A stretch of 18,048 nucleotides of DNA from Rhodospirillales bacterium (GCA_016195145.1 JACQAF010000063.1:1-18048), one strand, 5' to 3'; positions 6,794 to 15,004 are shown, numbered from the stretch's first letter. Made by a program: numbers and translations. The notes: generated by a model not told the origin, from the sequence alone.

Positions 6794-7780
6794 TCAGCGG
6801 TTCGCCGGCAAGCGAAGGCCGATGCTTCCCCGCGCGACGGCATGATCGTAGCAAAGAGCGGCGACTGCGGCGTCGCATATCCCCATGCCACCGAAAATCA
6901 GGATACGCCGCCCTGGACCAGAAAATCGCGAATGACCGGCTGCGTCTAGTTCGGCCAAGTCGTAATGATAAGGACCGCCATGAAACAGCTTTCCATCTGC
7001 GGCAAGTATGGATGACTGAGCACGGTCATCGGTCGCGACGATGTCGACTGAGCCGAGCGTGTCCGCGACCCAGCTGCGACCGAGATCGACGAGGCTGGCA
7101 AAAGACTGATTTTCGATCCAGTTGGCGTCAAGAAACGGAGCCTTTATGCCGGCTGCTGGTACGGAAGAAATAACGATGTCCTGCCCTTCCACGGCCTCGC
7201 GCGGAGTTGTCGCAATCGAGGCCGAAAGCCCTTGGCTGCGAGCAACATCACAGAAGCGCAATGCTGAATCTTGCGAGCGGGAAAAGGCGGTTATTCGCTC
7301 GATGGTCGGAAAAACAGTTTTCAGGGCATCGAGGTGACTGACGGCCTGTATGCCGCAACCGATGAATCCGATCGTACGACTATTCCGTTTCGCGAGGGCG
7401 CGGGCAGCGATGGCGGACATGGCGGCCGTACGAGAAGCCGTAACCCATCCACCATCGAGTATGGCGAGGAGCCGACCAGACGCCAGAGATGTAAGCAGGA
7501 TCGTGGCGCTGATACCGGATAATGCATTTTCTCTGCCGACGATCGACACCCATTTTACGCCGGCGACAGCTTGGTCGGGAAGGATCGATGGCAGGGCCTG
7601 AAAATAATCGCCGGATGGTGCCTTTACTGTTGTCTTGAGGCCCTGGATTGCGCGGCCTTCGGCGTAGCGGCGCAGCACTTGCGAGACGGTGTCGATGACT
7701 TCGCGGGGACCGATGTGAAGCGCCTTGATGTCGCTTGCCGACATGTACAGCACAGATTCGCTGCTTGCCGATTCCTGCAT
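6794..7780 (-). CDS. Ornithine cyclodeaminase / mu-crystallin family protein
   Basis: The 328-residue product belongs to the NAD(P)-binding OCD / mu-crystallin family, whose members make proline from ornithine, reduce cyclic ketimines or make alanine or diaminopropionate. Seen are GVKWVS (K76, the conserved substrate-site lysine), SRTAAMSAIAARAL (about R117), a Rossmann G-x-G-x-Q in GFIGCGIQAVSHL (residues 138-150) and a late GGMGICDAAVAAL. Instead of the SAVGAD-type loop of true ornithine cyclodeaminase it has SLVDLGRSW, so ketimine reductase or another activity is as likely. A strong AGGAGGT (7788-7794, minus strand) supports the start. It lies 77 nt behind iclR on the same strand, so the two are probably co-transcribed. 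Confidence 0.9.
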   Translation of the reverse strand: MQESASSESVLYMSASDIKALHIGPREVIDTVSQVLRRYAEGRAIQGLKTTVKAPSGDYFQALPSILPDQAVAGVKWVSIVGRENALSGISATILLTSLASGRLLAILDGGWVTASRTAAMSAIAARALAKRNSRTIGFIGCGIQAVSHLDALKTVFPTIERITAFSRSQDSALRFCDVARSQGLSASIATTPREAVEGQDIVISSVPAAGIKAPFLDANWIENQSFASLVDLGRSWVADTLGSVDIVATDDRAQSSILAADGKLFHGGPYHYDLAELDAAGHSRFSGPGRRILIFGGMGICDAAVAALCYDHAVARGSIGLRLPANR

Positions 7781-7787
7781 GTCGACT

Positions 7788-7794
7788 ACCTCCT
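7788..7794 (-). promoter_or_regulatory. Strong ribosome binding site of the cyclodeaminase gene
   Basis: On the minus strand AGGAGGT stands 7 nt before the ATG at 7780. It fixes the start and indicates efficient translation of the second gene of the iclR transcript. Confidence 0.8.
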
Positions 7795-7857
7795 AAAGTT
7801 ACTGCAAACCGCCGAGAACCGCGCAAGACAGGCGCGTCGCTCGACGGCTGCTCCTGT

Positions 7858-8664
7858 TCAGATATGGGAAATCGACGCAGCCGCTGCGACGACCAACGAG
7901 GAGAACTGTTCTTCCGCCTCTTTGGGCGAGAAGCGTGCGCGCGATACCGCAATATTTATAGCCCCGAGCGACCGTCGATTATGGTCGACAACGGGGGCGG
8001 CAATCGAAAGGTCGCCATGGTAGAATTCTTCAAAAGCTGTCGCATAGCCGCGGGCTGCGGATATGTCGAGCTTCTTGATCAGATCCCCCATTCGAAACGT
8101 CGTATGAGGAGTGAAGGCCTTCAGATCGGATCGCTGAAGGATATCCCGAGCTTCATTGCGGGGGAGATGAGACAGGATGGCGATCCCGGAGGCAGTACAG
8201 AACGCCGGCATCCTTGTCCCGATGATCACGTCGTTCTTAAGAACGTGCCTGCTCATGAAGCGGGCGACAAAAACAATCTCGGTATCGTCTAGAACGGTAA
8301 GATTGACCGTTTCCTCGGTCGTCTTGCTGAGATGCAGGAGATACGGCATCGCTCGATCAACCAGCGGGTTAGCCTGGGTGTAGTGGCGACCGAGATCGAG
8401 CGTCTTGACGGTAAGTTCGAAACGCTTTGTACCCATGTCTTTTCGCAGATAACCGAGCCGGACAAGCGTGTGCGTAAAGCGCTGCGTTGCGCTTTTGTCC
8501 AGGTCGATCGCCGCCGCCAGCTGAGTGAGGCTCATCGTCGGATGCGCTCTGTCGAAGGCGGTCAGGACGCGAAACGCTTTTTCCACAGACTGAACGAGTA
8601 ACGGGTCCGGCCGCGACGGTGTCGGGGCGGCGGTCCGCGCTTGAGAATGCGCACGCTTATTCAT
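7858..8664 (-). CDS. IclR family transcriptional regulator
   Basis: A 268-residue regulator with an N-terminal winged helix-turn-helix (about residues 23-85; VQSVEKAFRVLTAFD, then MSLTQLAAAIDLDKSATQRFTHTL in the recognition region) and the C-terminal IclR effector domain (about 100-265; TVNLTVLDDTEIVFVAR, AFCTASGIAILSHL, AAPVVDHNRRSLGAINIA). Such proteins bind short palindromes as repressors or activators, released or engaged by a small acid or aromatic metabolite. It is divergent to the catabolic operon and upstream of the cyclodeaminase gene, so it most likely controls both from the shared intergenic region. The first 20 residues are a disordered basic tail; an internal start is possible but not indicated. 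Confidence 0.94.
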   Translation of the reverse strand: MNKRAHSQARTAAPTPSRPDPLLVQSVEKAFRVLTAFDRAHPTMSLTQLAAAIDLDKSATQRFTHTLVRLGYLRKDMGTKRFELTVKTLDLGRHYTQANPLVDRAMPYLLHLSKTTEETVNLTVLDDTEIVFVARFMSRHVLKNDVIIGTRMPAFCTASGIAILSHLPRNEARDILQRSDLKAFTPHTTFRMGDLIKKLDISAARGYATAFEEFYHGDLSIAAPVVDHNRRSLGAINIAVSRARFSPKEAEEQFSSLVVAAAASISHI

Positions 8665-8701
8665 CGGTCGTCTCTGTTTTTTTGCTGACTCAGAAATAGG
8701 C

Positions 8702-8768
8702 TTGACAGGCTAGGTCACAGAAGTAATTCTATACAATAATAAATATCGTATTGCAATACTTTTGTCAA
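8702..8768. promoter_or_regulatory. Divergent promoter region between iclR and the catabolic operon
   Basis: This AT-rich stretch stands out in a GC-rich window. A consensus TTGACA occurs on the + strand (8702-8707) and another on the minus strand (8768-8763). For the iclR direction, the minus-strand TTGCAA (8756-8751) with TATAGA (8733-8728) at 17-nt spacing is the best pair. For the + operon the only TATA-like box, TATACAAT (8730-8737), is 22 nt from TTGACA, too far for an unaided sigma-70 promoter, which hints at activation. Confidence 0.5.
8748..8759. promoter_or_regulatory. Perfect 12-bp palindrome, candidate IclR operator
   Basis: GTATTGCAATAC is identical to its reverse complement. 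IclR-family operators are commonly short AT-rich palindromes of this kind. It overlaps the candidate -35 of iclR, which would suit autoregulation, and lies about 50 nt before the hydratase start. Binding is inferred from position and symmetry. Confidence 0.5.
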
Positions 8769-8794
8769 ACGGTATCCACACCGCGCCGATAGCC

Positions 8795-8802
8795 GAAGGA
8801 GG
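8795..8802 (+). promoter_or_regulatory. Ribosome binding site deciding the TTG start of the hydratase
   Basis: GAAGGAGG at 8795-8802 is a near-perfect Shine-Dalgarno, 5 nt before the TTG at 8808. It is the reason a TTG start is accepted for the hydratase; the family N-terminus begins right there. Confidence 0.8.
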
Positions 8803-8807
8803 ATCGC

Positions 8808-9581
8808 TTGCTCAATTTCGTTCTAACCGAGCGTTACAGAGGCGTAGGGACCATTACGCTCAACCGCCCCGAGGTTCTGAACGCGTGGCATCGGACGATG
8901 CGGAACCAGCTGGTCGCCGCTTTCGATGCCTTCGAGGCGGACGATACCGTGAGAGGAATCGTCCTGACGGGGGCTGGCGATCGCGCCTTCGGGGCCGGGC
9001 AGGACCTCAACGAGACGAAATCGTTCGATGCCAATCGTGCCGAGGAATGGGTCGGGGAATGGGAGCGGCTCTATGACTGCATCCGCTCGTTGTCGAAGCC
9101 GCTTGTCGCCGCTCTCAACGGCATTGCCGCGGGATCGGCCTTCCAGGTCGCGCTGCTCGCTGACTTCCGCATTGGCCATCCTGGCGTCCGCATGGGGCAG
9201 CCCGAGATCAACGCAGGCATCACGAGCACGACCGGCCCCTGGATTATGCGCGAGATGATTGGGCTAGCGCGGACCATCGAACTCACCTTGAGCGGCCGGT
9301 TTATGTCCGCGGAGGAGTGCCATTCGCTTGGCTTGATCAACCGGATCGTCCCGCAGGATCGCGTGCGGGCGGAGGCTCTTTCGCTCGCCGAAGAACTCGC
9401 GGCGAAGCCGCCTGTCGCGATGCGCCTCAATAAACAACGGCTGAGGGAAATGACCGAAGCCGGATTTCACGATGCCCTGGACGCCGGAATTCGCCTGCAA
9501 CGCGAATCCTATAAGTCGGGCGAGCCCGCCCGAATGATGGAACGATTCCTCGAACAACGCGCAGCCGCAAAGCGTGCGTGA
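8808..9581 (+). CDS. Enoyl-CoA hydratase/isomerase family protein
   Basis: A 257-residue crotonase-fold enzyme that would hydrate or isomerise an enoyl-CoA in the cytoplasm. Seen are the N-terminal ITLNRPEVLNAW, oxyanion-hole segments around AFGAGQDL (residues 60-67) and NGIAAGSAF (104-112), and both glutamates needed for hydration: E133 in GQPEI and E158 in TIELTLSG, equivalent to Glu144 and Glu164 of the rat enzyme. So true hydratase chemistry is plausible. CaiD-type carnitinyl-CoA dehydratase is one option, given the CaiC-like ligase downstream, but the substrate is not proven. It is first in the + operon, starting with TTG behind an excellent ribosome binding site. Confidence 0.92.
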   Translation: MLNFVLTERYRGVGTITLNRPEVLNAWHRTMRNQLVAAFDAFEADDTVRGIVLTGAGDRAFGAGQDLNETKSFDANRAEEWVGEWERLYDCIRSLSKPLVAALNGIAAGSAFQVALLADFRIGHPGVRMGQPEINAGITSTTGPWIMREMIGLARTIELTLSGRFMSAEECHSLGLINRIVPQDRVRAEALSLAEELAAKPPVAMRLNKQRLREMTEAGFHDALDAGIRLQRESYKSGEPARMMERFLEQRAAAKRA

Positions 9582-9595
9582 CAACGAAAAAACGA

Positions 9596-9609
9596 CCCGG
9601 CCAACCGGG
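9596..9609 (+). other. Intergenic stem-loop between hydratase and solute-binding protein genes
   Basis: CCCGG, loop CCAA, CCGGG: a 5-bp stem preceded by an A-run, in the 56-nt gap before the solute-binding protein gene. Such hairpins often shield or separate the highly expressed binding-protein message of ABC operons. No T-run follows, so full termination is unlikely. Confidence 0.35.
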
Positions 9610-9637
9610 CTTCAATTCAGATCCTAGGGAGATACGC

Positions 9638-10708
9638 ATGAGCAAGAACACTCAATTTTCGATCAGTCGACGCGGACTTATTGCCGCGGCAGGTGGGCTT
9701 GTTGCCGGTCTCGCTGCGCCGATGTTGATCCGGACTGCGGCAGCGGCAGGACAGATCACCGTCGCCGATCCGGGCGGCCCTTACAGCCCGGGTTTTCGGA
9801 AAGGCTTCTACGATCCCTTCGAGAAAGCGACAGGGATCAAGGTTGTCAATGTTGCCCGCGAGGCCGAGCCGACCGCGCAGTTCAAGGCTATGGTCGAGAC
9901 GCGATCCTATATCTGGGATGTATGTATGCTCTCGCTCTCGGCCCGCGACATCCTCATCAAGCAGAACCTCCTCGAACCAATCGACTTGAAGCCAGGAGAT
10001 GCGCCAGGCCTGATGCCCGAGGCCTTGACGCCTTTATGGGTGGGAACCGACGTTTATTCCACGGTTTTTGCCTATCGGACGGATCGTCTCGGCTCAAAGC
10101 CGCCCCAATCATGGGCGGATTTCTGGGATGTCCAGAGAATCCCCGGCCGCCGATCGTTGCGCAAGAATCCGATCGACACTCTGGAGCAGGCGCTGCTTGC
10201 GGACGGGGTGCCGCTTGACAAACTCTACCCCCTCGACATCGAGCGGGCCTTTAAAAGTCTCGATCGCATCAAGCCGCATATTGCGGTGTGGTGGACAGGC
10301 GGGGCACAGTCCAGTCAACTCCTTCAAAGCGGCGAGATCGACATGATCTCGCTTTGGAACGCACGAGCTCAGGCCGTAATCGACGGCGGCACGCCGGCCA
10401 AAATCGTCTGGAACCAGGGGCTCTATTCGATTGAAGGGTGGGGCATCCCCAAAGGCTGTCCCCGAGCCGATGCGGCACGGCAGTTCGCCAAGTTCTGCGC
10501 ATCGGCCGATCAGCAGGCTTTGTTCACCGAATTCCTGTCATACGGCCCGACGAACCTCAATGCATACAAGAGCATTCCGAAGGGACGGGCGCAGTCTCTT
10601 CCGACTTACGAAGCAAACCTCAAACTGATGACCATCGCCCGCGAGGATTGGTGGAGCGCTAATCGGGCGGCGATGAACGAGCGATTCAACGCCTGGATTC
10701 TGGCCTGA
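9638..10708 (+). CDS. ABC transporter solute-binding protein (polyamine/opine type), Tat-exported
   Basis: A 356-residue periplasmic binding protein resembling the PotD/iron-type solute-binding group. The start is the ATG at 9638, behind GGGAGA; the longer frame to 9578 adds no family sequence. The N-terminus is a Tat signal: S10-R11-R12-GLI, a hydrophobic GG-rich stretch and cleavage probably after TAAAA (about residue 37). The mature part opens ITVADPGGPYSPGFRKGFYDPFEKATGIKV, the usual first strand and helix. Later IWDVCMLS, VWWTGGAQSSQLLQSGEIDM and EGWGIPKGCPRADAARQF are typical of the family. It should deliver substrate to the fused permease downstream. Substrate is unknown. Confidence 0.9.
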   Translation: MSKNTQFSISRRGLIAAAGGLVAGLAAPMLIRTAAAAGQITVADPGGPYSPGFRKGFYDPFEKATGIKVVNVAREAEPTAQFKAMVETRSYIWDVCMLSLSARDILIKQNLLEPIDLKPGDAPGLMPEALTPLWVGTDVYSTVFAYRTDRLGSKPPQSWADFWDVQRIPGRRSLRKNPIDTLEQALLADGVPLDKLYPLDIERAFKSLDRIKPHIAVWWTGGAQSSQLLQSGEIDMISLWNARAQAVIDGGTPAKIVWNQGLYSIEGWGIPKGCPRADAARQFAKFCASADQQALFTEFLSYGPTNLNAYKSIPKGRAQSLPTYEANLKLMTIAREDWWSANRAAMNERFNAWILA

Positions 10709-10743
10709 TTCGAGGGGAGCAGACATAACAGAACGATAATTCG

Positions 10744-11611
10744 ATGCTCGCCCCCCCTGATCCGGCGACCGCGCCGCCCAAGCTCTCGATCGACGGTCTG
10801 AGCAAAAGCTACGGTCAGATCGTCGCCCTCGAGCCGACGCATCTTACTGTCGCCGCGGGCGAATTCCTGACGTTGCTTGGTCCATCAGGCTCCGGAAAAA
10901 CGACCCTCCTGCAGATGATCTGCGGCCTCGTCGAACCAACAGCAGGCCGTATCCTCATCGATGGCCGCGACGAGACCCGGACACCCGTTCATGGACGGGA
11001 CATTGGACTCGTCTTTCAGAACTACCTTGATGGATGAACCGCTCGGCGCGCTCGACAAAAAGCTTCGTGAGCAGATGCAGTTCGAGATCAAACGGCTGCA
11101 CCGGGAAACAGGCGCGACCATCGTATACGTGACCCATGATCAGGAAGAGGCGCTGGCGCTTTCGGATCGAGTCTGCCTGTTAAACCAGGCGCACATCGAG
11201 CAGATCGGTACGCCGCACGAAATCTATGCGCGGCCGCGAACGGCTTTTGCAGCCGATTTTATCGGCATCTCCAATATTTTCCGCGGCAGGATTGAACGCG
11301 GCGCGAATGGCGCGCCTTGCCTCTCGACGCCGAACGGCGAGTTCCGGCTAGTTCCGGACGCCGATATCGACGCGGATGAAGCGGCGCTCGTCGTGCGGCC
11401 GGAGCATCTCGATCTCGACGGCGATGGCGACAATCAAGTTACTGGCCGTCTCATCGAAACGGTCTATGCCGGATCGGAGACGAGGATTCTTATCGCCCTT
11501 GACGACGGCGTCAGGGTCGTCGTGCGCTTGCGTCCGGGAACGCTCCTGCCGGCCCTCGGCGCGAAGGTTACCGCGCGCTGGCGATCCGAAGCTGCGGTAT
11601 TGGTTCCATGA
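10744..11611 (+). pseudogene. ABC transporter ATPase (PotA-like) with internal deletion of the signature region
   Basis: The first frame (10744-11037, 97 codons) has the Walker A G-PSGSGKTT at about residues 43-51 and the Q-loop in GLVFQNY, then stops. The family resumes in another frame with LMDEPLGALDKKLREQ, the switch His in YVTHDQEEALALSD, and a TOBE-like C-terminus to 11611. Missing between VFQNY and LMDEP are the helical domain, the LSGGQ signature and most of Walker B, about 75-80 residues. The junction is near 11025. Such a protein could not form a working ATP site. An ATG at 11030, overlapping the first stop, could restart translation of the C-terminal piece. It otherwise sits correctly between the binding protein and the permease. 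An assembly error is the main alternative. Confidence 0.85.
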
Positions 11612-13401
11612 GCGCGGCAACGCTTGCTAGCCGCATGGCCGCACCCTATCGACGGTTTGGGTCTGGGCCGTTGTGGTTTGCTGCGCCCGGCATAGCCTTC
11701 CTTGCTATCTTCTTCCTGATTCCGGTTCTGCGTCTCTTGGGATTGAGCGTCCAGGAGGCTTCCGGAGGCGCTCTGACGGGCGAGCATTATGCGCGGATCT
11801 CCGGAACGGACGTTTATGTCCGCGTTCTTCTGATTACGTTCAAGATCGCCGGCCTGACGGCGGTTTTTTCGGTTGTTCTCGGTTATCCGCTCGCCTATTG
11901 GCTCTCCCGGCTGCCCGCGAATATGCGCAGCCGCATGATCCTGCTGGTCATGGTTCCGTTCTGGACCAGCTATCTCGTGAAGACATTCGCCTGGATGGTC
12001 ATGCTTGGTCACACCGGACTGATCAATCGCATGATCTTGGGACTCGGCCTTAGCGACGAACCTTTGTCGCTTTTACACAACGAGATTGGCGTCATGGTCG
12101 GGATGACGCATGCCATGCTCCCGCTCGCCGTTCTGACCATGCTGCCTGTGATGAACGGGATCGATCGGCATCTGACTCAAGCTGCCGGAACGCTCGGCGC
12201 CGCACCGGGGCAATCCTTGTGGTTTGTCTATTTCCCTCTGTCGTTGCCAGGGGTGGCCGCCGCCGGACTCCTCACTTTTATTTCCTCGCTCGGCTTTTTC
12301 ATCGTGCCGGCATTGCTTGGCGGGCGGCGCGAAACGATGCTGGCGCAGCTTATTATTGCCCAGGTCCAGGAAATGCTGAATTGGGCGTTCGCCGGAGCGC
12401 TCGCCGTGATGATGCTTATCGCAGCGCTCATCACTTGCTGGGTCTATGATCGGCTATTTGGGCTTTCCACGTTGTCCGGCGAGGTAACGGAACGCAGCGG
12501 CGGCCGGGGCAAGGCTCGCGGCATAGGTCTGGCCGTGCTGGGTGCATTGGTAAGTATTAGCGTGACGCTCGGCGGCGGCGTGCGCCGGGTGTTGGGATCA
12601 CGGATATCGGCGTGGCTGCTGCCTGCGTATGTCACTGCCATTTTCGTTTTTCTTGTCGCGCCGGCATTGATTGTCATTCCGATCGGGTTCACGAGCTCGC
12701 AATTTCTTGAGTTTCCGCCCCCCGGTTACAGCCTGCGCTGGTTCGGCGTCTATTTCGATTCGCCGGTCTGGCTTTCGGCGACGCTACGTTCGTTTGGCGT
12801 CGCGCTCGTAACTGCGATGCTGGCGACGACGATTGGGGGCCTGGCCGCTCTCGCGCTTGCCCGGTCGCGCTCCCGGTGGCGCGGCGCGATTTTCTCGTTC
12901 TTTCTTGCGCCAATGATCGTACCGCGCATCGTCATCGCGGTTGGCCTGTTCTATCTGTTCGCCCAGCTCGGACTCGTTGCGACGGATATCGGCCTAGTGA
13001 TCGGGCATACCGTTCTTGCGCTGCCGTTTGCGTTTGTCGCCGTCGCTGCGGTGCTGAAGAATTATGATTGGCGGCTCGATCAGGCGGCGGCTGTGCTGGG
13101 CGCCAACCGGTTTCAGGTCCTGCGATTGGTTACCGTACCCCTGATCAAAGGCGGGATCGTCGCGGCCTTTCTGTTCGCCTTCATCACGTCGTTCGACGAG
13201 CTGACGATCGCGATCTTCATCAGCGGCGGAATCAAGACCACACTGCCCAAGCAGATGTGGGACGACATGATTTTGCAACTCAATCCGACATTGGCGGCGG
13301 TATCGGTCGTCGTTTTTCTCCTGGTTACATGCCTTCTTCTACTCGCCGAGCGGTTACGCCGTCGGCCGCACAGTGCTTCATCAAGAATCGAGACTCACTG
13401 A
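11608..13401 (+). CDS. Fused two-domain ABC transporter permease
   Basis: This 597-residue membrane protein is PotB-like and PotC-like halves in one chain. Each half has about six membrane segments and its own cytoplasmic EAA loop for ATPase contact: QAAGTLGAAPG at about 191-201 and QAAAVLGANRF at about 492-502. The halves meet at about 285-335, a basic Gly-rich linker (GGRGKARGIG) plus one hydrophobic stretch. A single chain therefore supplies both channel subunits. Its ATG overlaps the ATPase stop by 4 nt. It is intact, unlike its ATPase, so transport would need an ATPase from elsewhere if the deletion is real. The substrate is probably polyamine- or carboxylate-like, by family only. Confidence 0.93.
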   Translation: MSAATLASRMAAPYRRFGSGPLWFAAPGIAFLAIFFLIPVLRLLGLSVQEASGGALTGEHYARISGTDVYVRVLLITFKIAGLTAVFSVVLGYPLAYWLSRLPANMRSRMILLVMVPFWTSYLVKTFAWMVMLGHTGLINRMILGLGLSDEPLSLLHNEIGVMVGMTHAMLPLAVLTMLPVMNGIDRHLTQAAGTLGAAPGQSLWFVYFPLSLPGVAAAGLLTFISSLGFFIVPALLGGRRETMLAQLIIAQVQEMLNWAFAGALAVMMLIAALITCWVYDRLFGLSTLSGEVTERSGGRGKARGIGLAVLGALVSISVTLGGGVRRVLGSRISAWLLPAYVTAIFVFLVAPALIVIPIGFTSSQFLEFPPPGYSLRWFGVYFDSPVWLSATLRSFGVALVTAMLATTIGGLAALALARSRSRWRGAIFSFFLAPMIVPRIVIAVGLFYLFAQLGLVATDIGLVIGHTVLALPFAFVAVAAVLKNYDWRLDQAAAVLGANRFQVLRLVTVPLIKGGIVAAFLFAFITSFDELTIAIFISGGIKTTLPKQMWDDMILQLNPTLAAVSVVVFLLVTCLLLLAERLRRRPHSASSRIETH

Positions 13402-13402
13402 C

Positions 13403-14986
13403 ATGACCTTCGATGACGACGGTTTTATCCATATTTTCTCGCAAACGGCGCGCGCCGATAGTTCGCGAATCTTTGCCGTTTTCGACGGCAAGCCGATCAC
13501 CTTCGGTGAGCTTTCGCAGATGTCCGATTCTTTTGCCGCCGGATTGCGCCGTCTTGGCGTCGCGCGCGGAGATCGGGTCGCGGTGATGCTACGCAATAGC
13601 GCAGCGGGGCTGGCCACTCTGTTCGGTCTGGCGAAATCGGGCACGGTATGGGTGCCGATCAATGCGCAGCAACGAGGAGAGGGTCTGCGATTTATTCTTG
13701 AACATGCGGCGCCAATCGTGCTTGTCGTCGAGAACGAGTTTCTGACAACGATTCGCGAGAGCGGAACCGATACTACGAAGATAATGATCATCGCTTTGGG
13801 CGAAGGGTGCGCGGCGCCGGAGCTCGGCAATCTTCTTATGGCTGAGATGTCGTATGAGGAGCCGCCCCCGCGGGCCAACGATCATTTCGCCATAATGTAT
13901 ACTTCCGGAACGACCGGACGGCCGAAAGGCGTCTTGGTTACGCACCGTATGATGCGCATCGCCGGCGAAGGCGTGTCGCTCGTTGCAGAGGCGCGAGCCG
14001 GCGATACATTTTTCGTTTGGGAGCCGCTCTATCATATCGGCGGCGCCCAGCTGATCGTTCTGCCTTTGATCCGGAATGTCCGACTGGCGTTCGTCGAACG
14101 GTTTAGCGCGAGCCGTTTCTGGCAACAGGCCAAAGATTCGAGCGCGACGCATATCCATTACTTGGGAGGAATTTTGCCAATCCTCCTGAAACGGCCGCCG
14201 ACGCCGCTCGACCGGACGCATGGAGTGCGCATCGCCTGGGGCGGAGGGTGCCCAAAGGATCTTTGGCAACGTTTCGAGGAACGCTTTGGCGTGCGCATTC
14301 GCGAATGTTACGGCATGACCGAGGCGTCAAGCATTACCACCTATAACGATGCCGGCATTATCGGATCGGTTGGCCGGCCGGTGCCGTGGTTTTCGATTGA
14401 GCTGGTCGGCGCGGATGGGCGGCCGGTGAAAAGAGGCGATCGGGGCGAGATTATTGTACGGACCAACCGTCCGGGCGCCATCTTCGAGGGGTATTTCCGA
14501 GACCGCGAAGCGACGGCGCGTACGCTTAAAGGAGGCGCGCTTCATACCGGAGATTCCGGCTCCTTCAATGGAGCTGACGCCTTGGTATTTCACGGGCGAA
14601 TGACCGACAGCGTCCGATGCAAAGGAGAGAACGTTTCCGCATGGGAGGTGGAGCGCGTCGCGGCGGGGCATCCGGATATCGAGGATTGCGCCATGATCGG
14701 CGTCATCGCCGACGTCGGCGAGCAGGACATCAAGTTATTCGTGAAGGCGAAGGCAGGAGCGGACATAGATCCGCCGGGGCTCTCGGCATGGCTTGGGGAA
14801 CGTCTCGCGCCCTATCAGAACCCTCGGTATATCAAGATAATTGAGGAGTTCGAGAGAACTCCCAGCCAACGCATCATCAAACGCAGATTGTCATCCCGAC
14901 TTGACGATTGCTGGGATCGTCTCGGCGAGACGGCCGTCAGGCGCATGCCGTCGAACGACCTGACCGCGTCGGGTCCGGAATCATAA
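13403..14986 (+). CDS. AMP-dependent acyl-CoA ligase (CaiC-like)
   Basis: A 527-residue adenylate-forming enzyme that activates a carboxylic acid with ATP and joins it to CoA. Seen are the P-loop YTSGTTGRPKG (residues 166-176), YGMTE (303-307), HTGD (381-384), the GENVSAWEVE hinge-region segment (408-417) and the C-terminal catalytic lysine at about K493 in TPSQRIIKRR. The GENVSAWEVER and RTPSQRI-x-K pattern is what I associate with crotonobetaine/carnitine-CoA ligase-like members; the true acid is unknown. It begins 1 nt after the permease stop without a clear ribosome binding site, so it is probably translationally coupled. It supplies the CoA ester for the hydratase at the front of the operon. 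Confidence 0.92.
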   Translation: MTFDDDGFIHIFSQTARADSSRIFAVFDGKPITFGELSQMSDSFAAGLRRLGVARGDRVAVMLRNSAAGLATLFGLAKSGTVWVPINAQQRGEGLRFILEHAAPIVLVVENEFLTTIRESGTDTTKIMIIALGEGCAAPELGNLLMAEMSYEEPPPRANDHFAIMYTSGTTGRPKGVLVTHRMMRIAGEGVSLVAEARAGDTFFVWEPLYHIGGAQLIVLPLIRNVRLAFVERFSASRFWQQAKDSSATHIHYLGGILPILLKRPPTPLDRTHGVRIAWGGGCPKDLWQRFEERFGVRIRECYGMTEASSITTYNDAGIIGSVGRPVPWFSIELVGADGRPVKRGDRGEIIVRTNRPGAIFEGYFRDREATARTLKGGALHTGDSGSFNGADALVFHGRMTDSVRCKGENVSAWEVERVAAGHPDIEDCAMIGVIADVGEQDIKLFVKAKAGADIDPPGLSAWLGERLAPYQNPRYIKIIEEFERTPSQRIIKRRLSSRLDDCWDRLGETAVRRMPSNDLTASGPES

Positions 14987-15004
14987 CCAACACGGAGATC
15001 AGGA

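Noticed and set aside
6593..6949. Plus-strand open frame of 118 codons after tRNA-Phe
   Set aside because: No recognisable family and no ribosome binding site; it contains the terminator-like hairpin and its 3' half is antisense to the cyclodeaminase gene.
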